A DNA stretch of 64,000 nucleotides, from assembly GCF_042675645.1 (NCBI RefSeq), contig NZ_JBHTJH010000004.1:1116001-1180000 (forward strand). The letters are read 5' to 3'. The translations under genes and the position numbers were made by a program. Shown here piece after piece: positions 62,905 through 64,000 of the stretch. A model generated the notes under the pieces. It saw only the letters and a program-made list of their open reading frames with translations, was not told the DNA's origin and searched no databases. The DNA comes from Sungkyunkwania multivorans. Lineage in GTDB: Bacteria > Bacteroidota > Bacteroidia > Flavobacteriales > Flavobacteriaceae. Position 1 is the stretch's first letter. Each line of letters begins with the position of its first letter.

Positions 62905-64000
62905 ATGAAGTTCATCGTTTCGAGTTCTTACTTATTAAAACAACTACAAGTTTTGGGTGGCGTTATAAATAACAACAACACCCTTCCTATATTAGATAAT
63001 TTCCTCTTTGAATTGAACGGCAACGCCCTAACGGTTTCGGCTTCAGATCTGGAAACGACCATGTCCTCCAAGATGGAAGTGGAATCTGAGAGTGAAGGAA
63101 ATGTGGCCGTCCCTGCGAGATTGTTGTTAGATACATTAAAAACCTTTCCAGAGCAACCGTTGACCTTCGTCGTAGAAGACAACAACACCATAGAGATCAG
63201 TTCAAACCATGGTAAATACGCCTTGGCATATGCCGATGGGGCAGAGTTTCCAAAAGCAGTAGAATTGGCGGATCCTAGCACAACGACCATACTTGGCGAT
63301 ATTCTTGCCACAGCAATAAGCAAGACTATATTTGCCAGTGGGAATGATGACCTAAGACCTGTGATGAGCGGTGTCTTCTTTCAATTTTCTCCAGAGAATT
63401 TGACCTTCGTGGCCACCGATGCTCACAAATTGGTGAAATATCAACGTAGTGACGTGCAGGCGGCACAGACAGCAGAATTTATTATGCCCAAGAAGCCTTT
63501 GACGCTTTTGAAGGGTATTTTGGCTGGAAGTGAGAGCGAGGTCACCGTAGAATATAATGAGAGCAATGCCAAGTTCAGTTTTGACAATACCGAATTGGTA
63601 TGTCGCTTGATCGATGGTAAATATCCCAATTATGAAGCGGTCATTCCTAAGGAGAATCCGAATAAGTTAAGTATCGACAGAATGCAATTTTTGAATTCTG
63701 TTCGCCGTGTGAGTATCTTCAGTAATAAGACCACCCATCAGATCCGTCTGAAAATGGCAGGTTCAGAATTAAATATCTCAGCGGAAGATATCGACTATAG
63801 TAACAAGGCAGAGGAACGTTTGACCTGCGATTATCAGGGAGATGATATGCAGATAGGTTTCAATTCCCGTTTCTTAACTGAAATGCTTAACAATCTGGAC
63901 GCCGGTGAAGTTTCACTGGAAATGAGTTTGCCTAACAGAGCGGGCATCTTAACGCCAATCGATGGATTGGACGAAGGAGAGCAGATCACTATGTTAGTGA
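62905..64000 (+). CDS. dnaN: DNA polymerase III beta sliding clamp, 3' end cut
   Basis: 365 codons are visible to the window edge, only a few residues short of a full ~372-residue clamp. N-terminus MKFIVSSSYLLKQLQVLGGV, then three repeated clamp domains with ATDAHKLVKYQ and LVCRLIDGKYPNYEAVIP. The dimeric ring tethers the replicase to DNA. It follows gldFG by 134 nt. No oriC/dnaA features are seen, as is usual in Bacteroidota where dnaN is not next to dnaA. Confidence 0.93.
   Translation, partial: MKFIVSSSYLLKQLQVLGGVINNNNTLPILDNFLFELNGNALTVSASDLETTMSSKMEVESESEGNVAVPARLLLDTLKTFPEQPLTFVVEDNNTIEISSNHGKYALAYADGAEFPKAVELADPSTTTILGDILATAISKTIFASGNDDLRPVMSGVFFQFSPENLTFVATDAHKLVKYQRSDVQAAQTAEFIMPKKPLTLLKGILAGSESEVTVEYNESNAKFSFDNTELVCRLIDGKYPNYEAVIPKENPNKLSIDRMQFLNSVRRVSIFSNKTTHQIRLKMAGSELNISAEDIDYSNKAEERLTCDYQGDDMQIGFNSRFLTEMLNNLDAGEVSLEMSLPNRAGILTPIDGLDEGEQITMLV

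Overview
The window is a contiguous chromosomal segment from a member of the Bacteroidota, most likely a marine Flavobacteriaceae. Support comes from the gliding-motility protein GldFG, a CAL67264-type small membrane protein, SusC/TonB-plug and CarboxypepD_reg domains, TPR-HTH membrane regulators, GG-leader peptides, moderate-to-low GC, and several TAnnTTTG-type -7 promoter boxes with almost no Shine-Dalgarno sequences. No rRNA, tRNA, CRISPR array or intact insertion sequence was seen. Both ends cut genes: an M14 peptidase at the left and dnaN at the right.

Layout. 1-7.6 kb: M14 peptidase fragment, XRE regulator with dyad-rich upstream DNA, small lipoprotein plus TerC, then topoisomerase IV (parE, a small membrane protein, parC). 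8-16.5 kb: Cys-repeat lipoprotein, EamA exporter, ychF, a CarboxypepD_reg protein, a dicluster ferredoxin divergent from an acyl-CoA reductase, then serC and serA. 16.6-26.8 kb: M16 peptidase pair, a large S74/tail-fibre surface protein, a lipoprotein B1 metallo-beta-lactamase, ettA, and an MCC-type carboxyltransferase. 26.9-38.3 kb is the accessory part: a three-gene operon homologous to the Bacillus sporulation-delaying-protein toxin genes (sdpC, sdpA, sdpB), three TonB-plug proteins without a barrel, an M24 peptidase, a DoxX protein, a GG-leader peptide precursor, and a TPR/AraC-type membrane regulator.

38.5-45 kb: a cNMP/CBS/DUF294 protein with a DnaQ-type exonuclease, then a biotin-dependent acyl-CoA carboxylase operon (BCCP, biotin carboxylase, carboxyltransferase). 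45-56.9 kb: a TPR-LuxR regulator and an acetate locus on the minus strand, reading from a zinc-ribbon/HTH regulator derived from an IS1 InsA-like protein through an outer-membrane porin, DUF4212 protein, ActP-like symporter, symporter-histidine kinase, response regulator and acs. 57-64 kb: purC, phoH, a SAM-hydrolase family protein, a monooxygenase-fold protein, an 11-copy heptanucleotide repeat directly before a fused gldF-gldG, and dnaN.

The most interesting system is the Sdp-like operon at about 26.94-29.34 kb. Its toxin precursor resembles SdpC along its length but has no cysteine in the predicted peptide, it lies behind two marked DNA/RNA dyads, and no SdpI-like immunity gene is visible. 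A second peptide candidate, the GG-leader precursor at 36.3 kb beside a TPR-AraC regulator and a plug-only protein, lies 7 kb away. All functions are assigned by reading motifs and by recall of the families; no searches were run.
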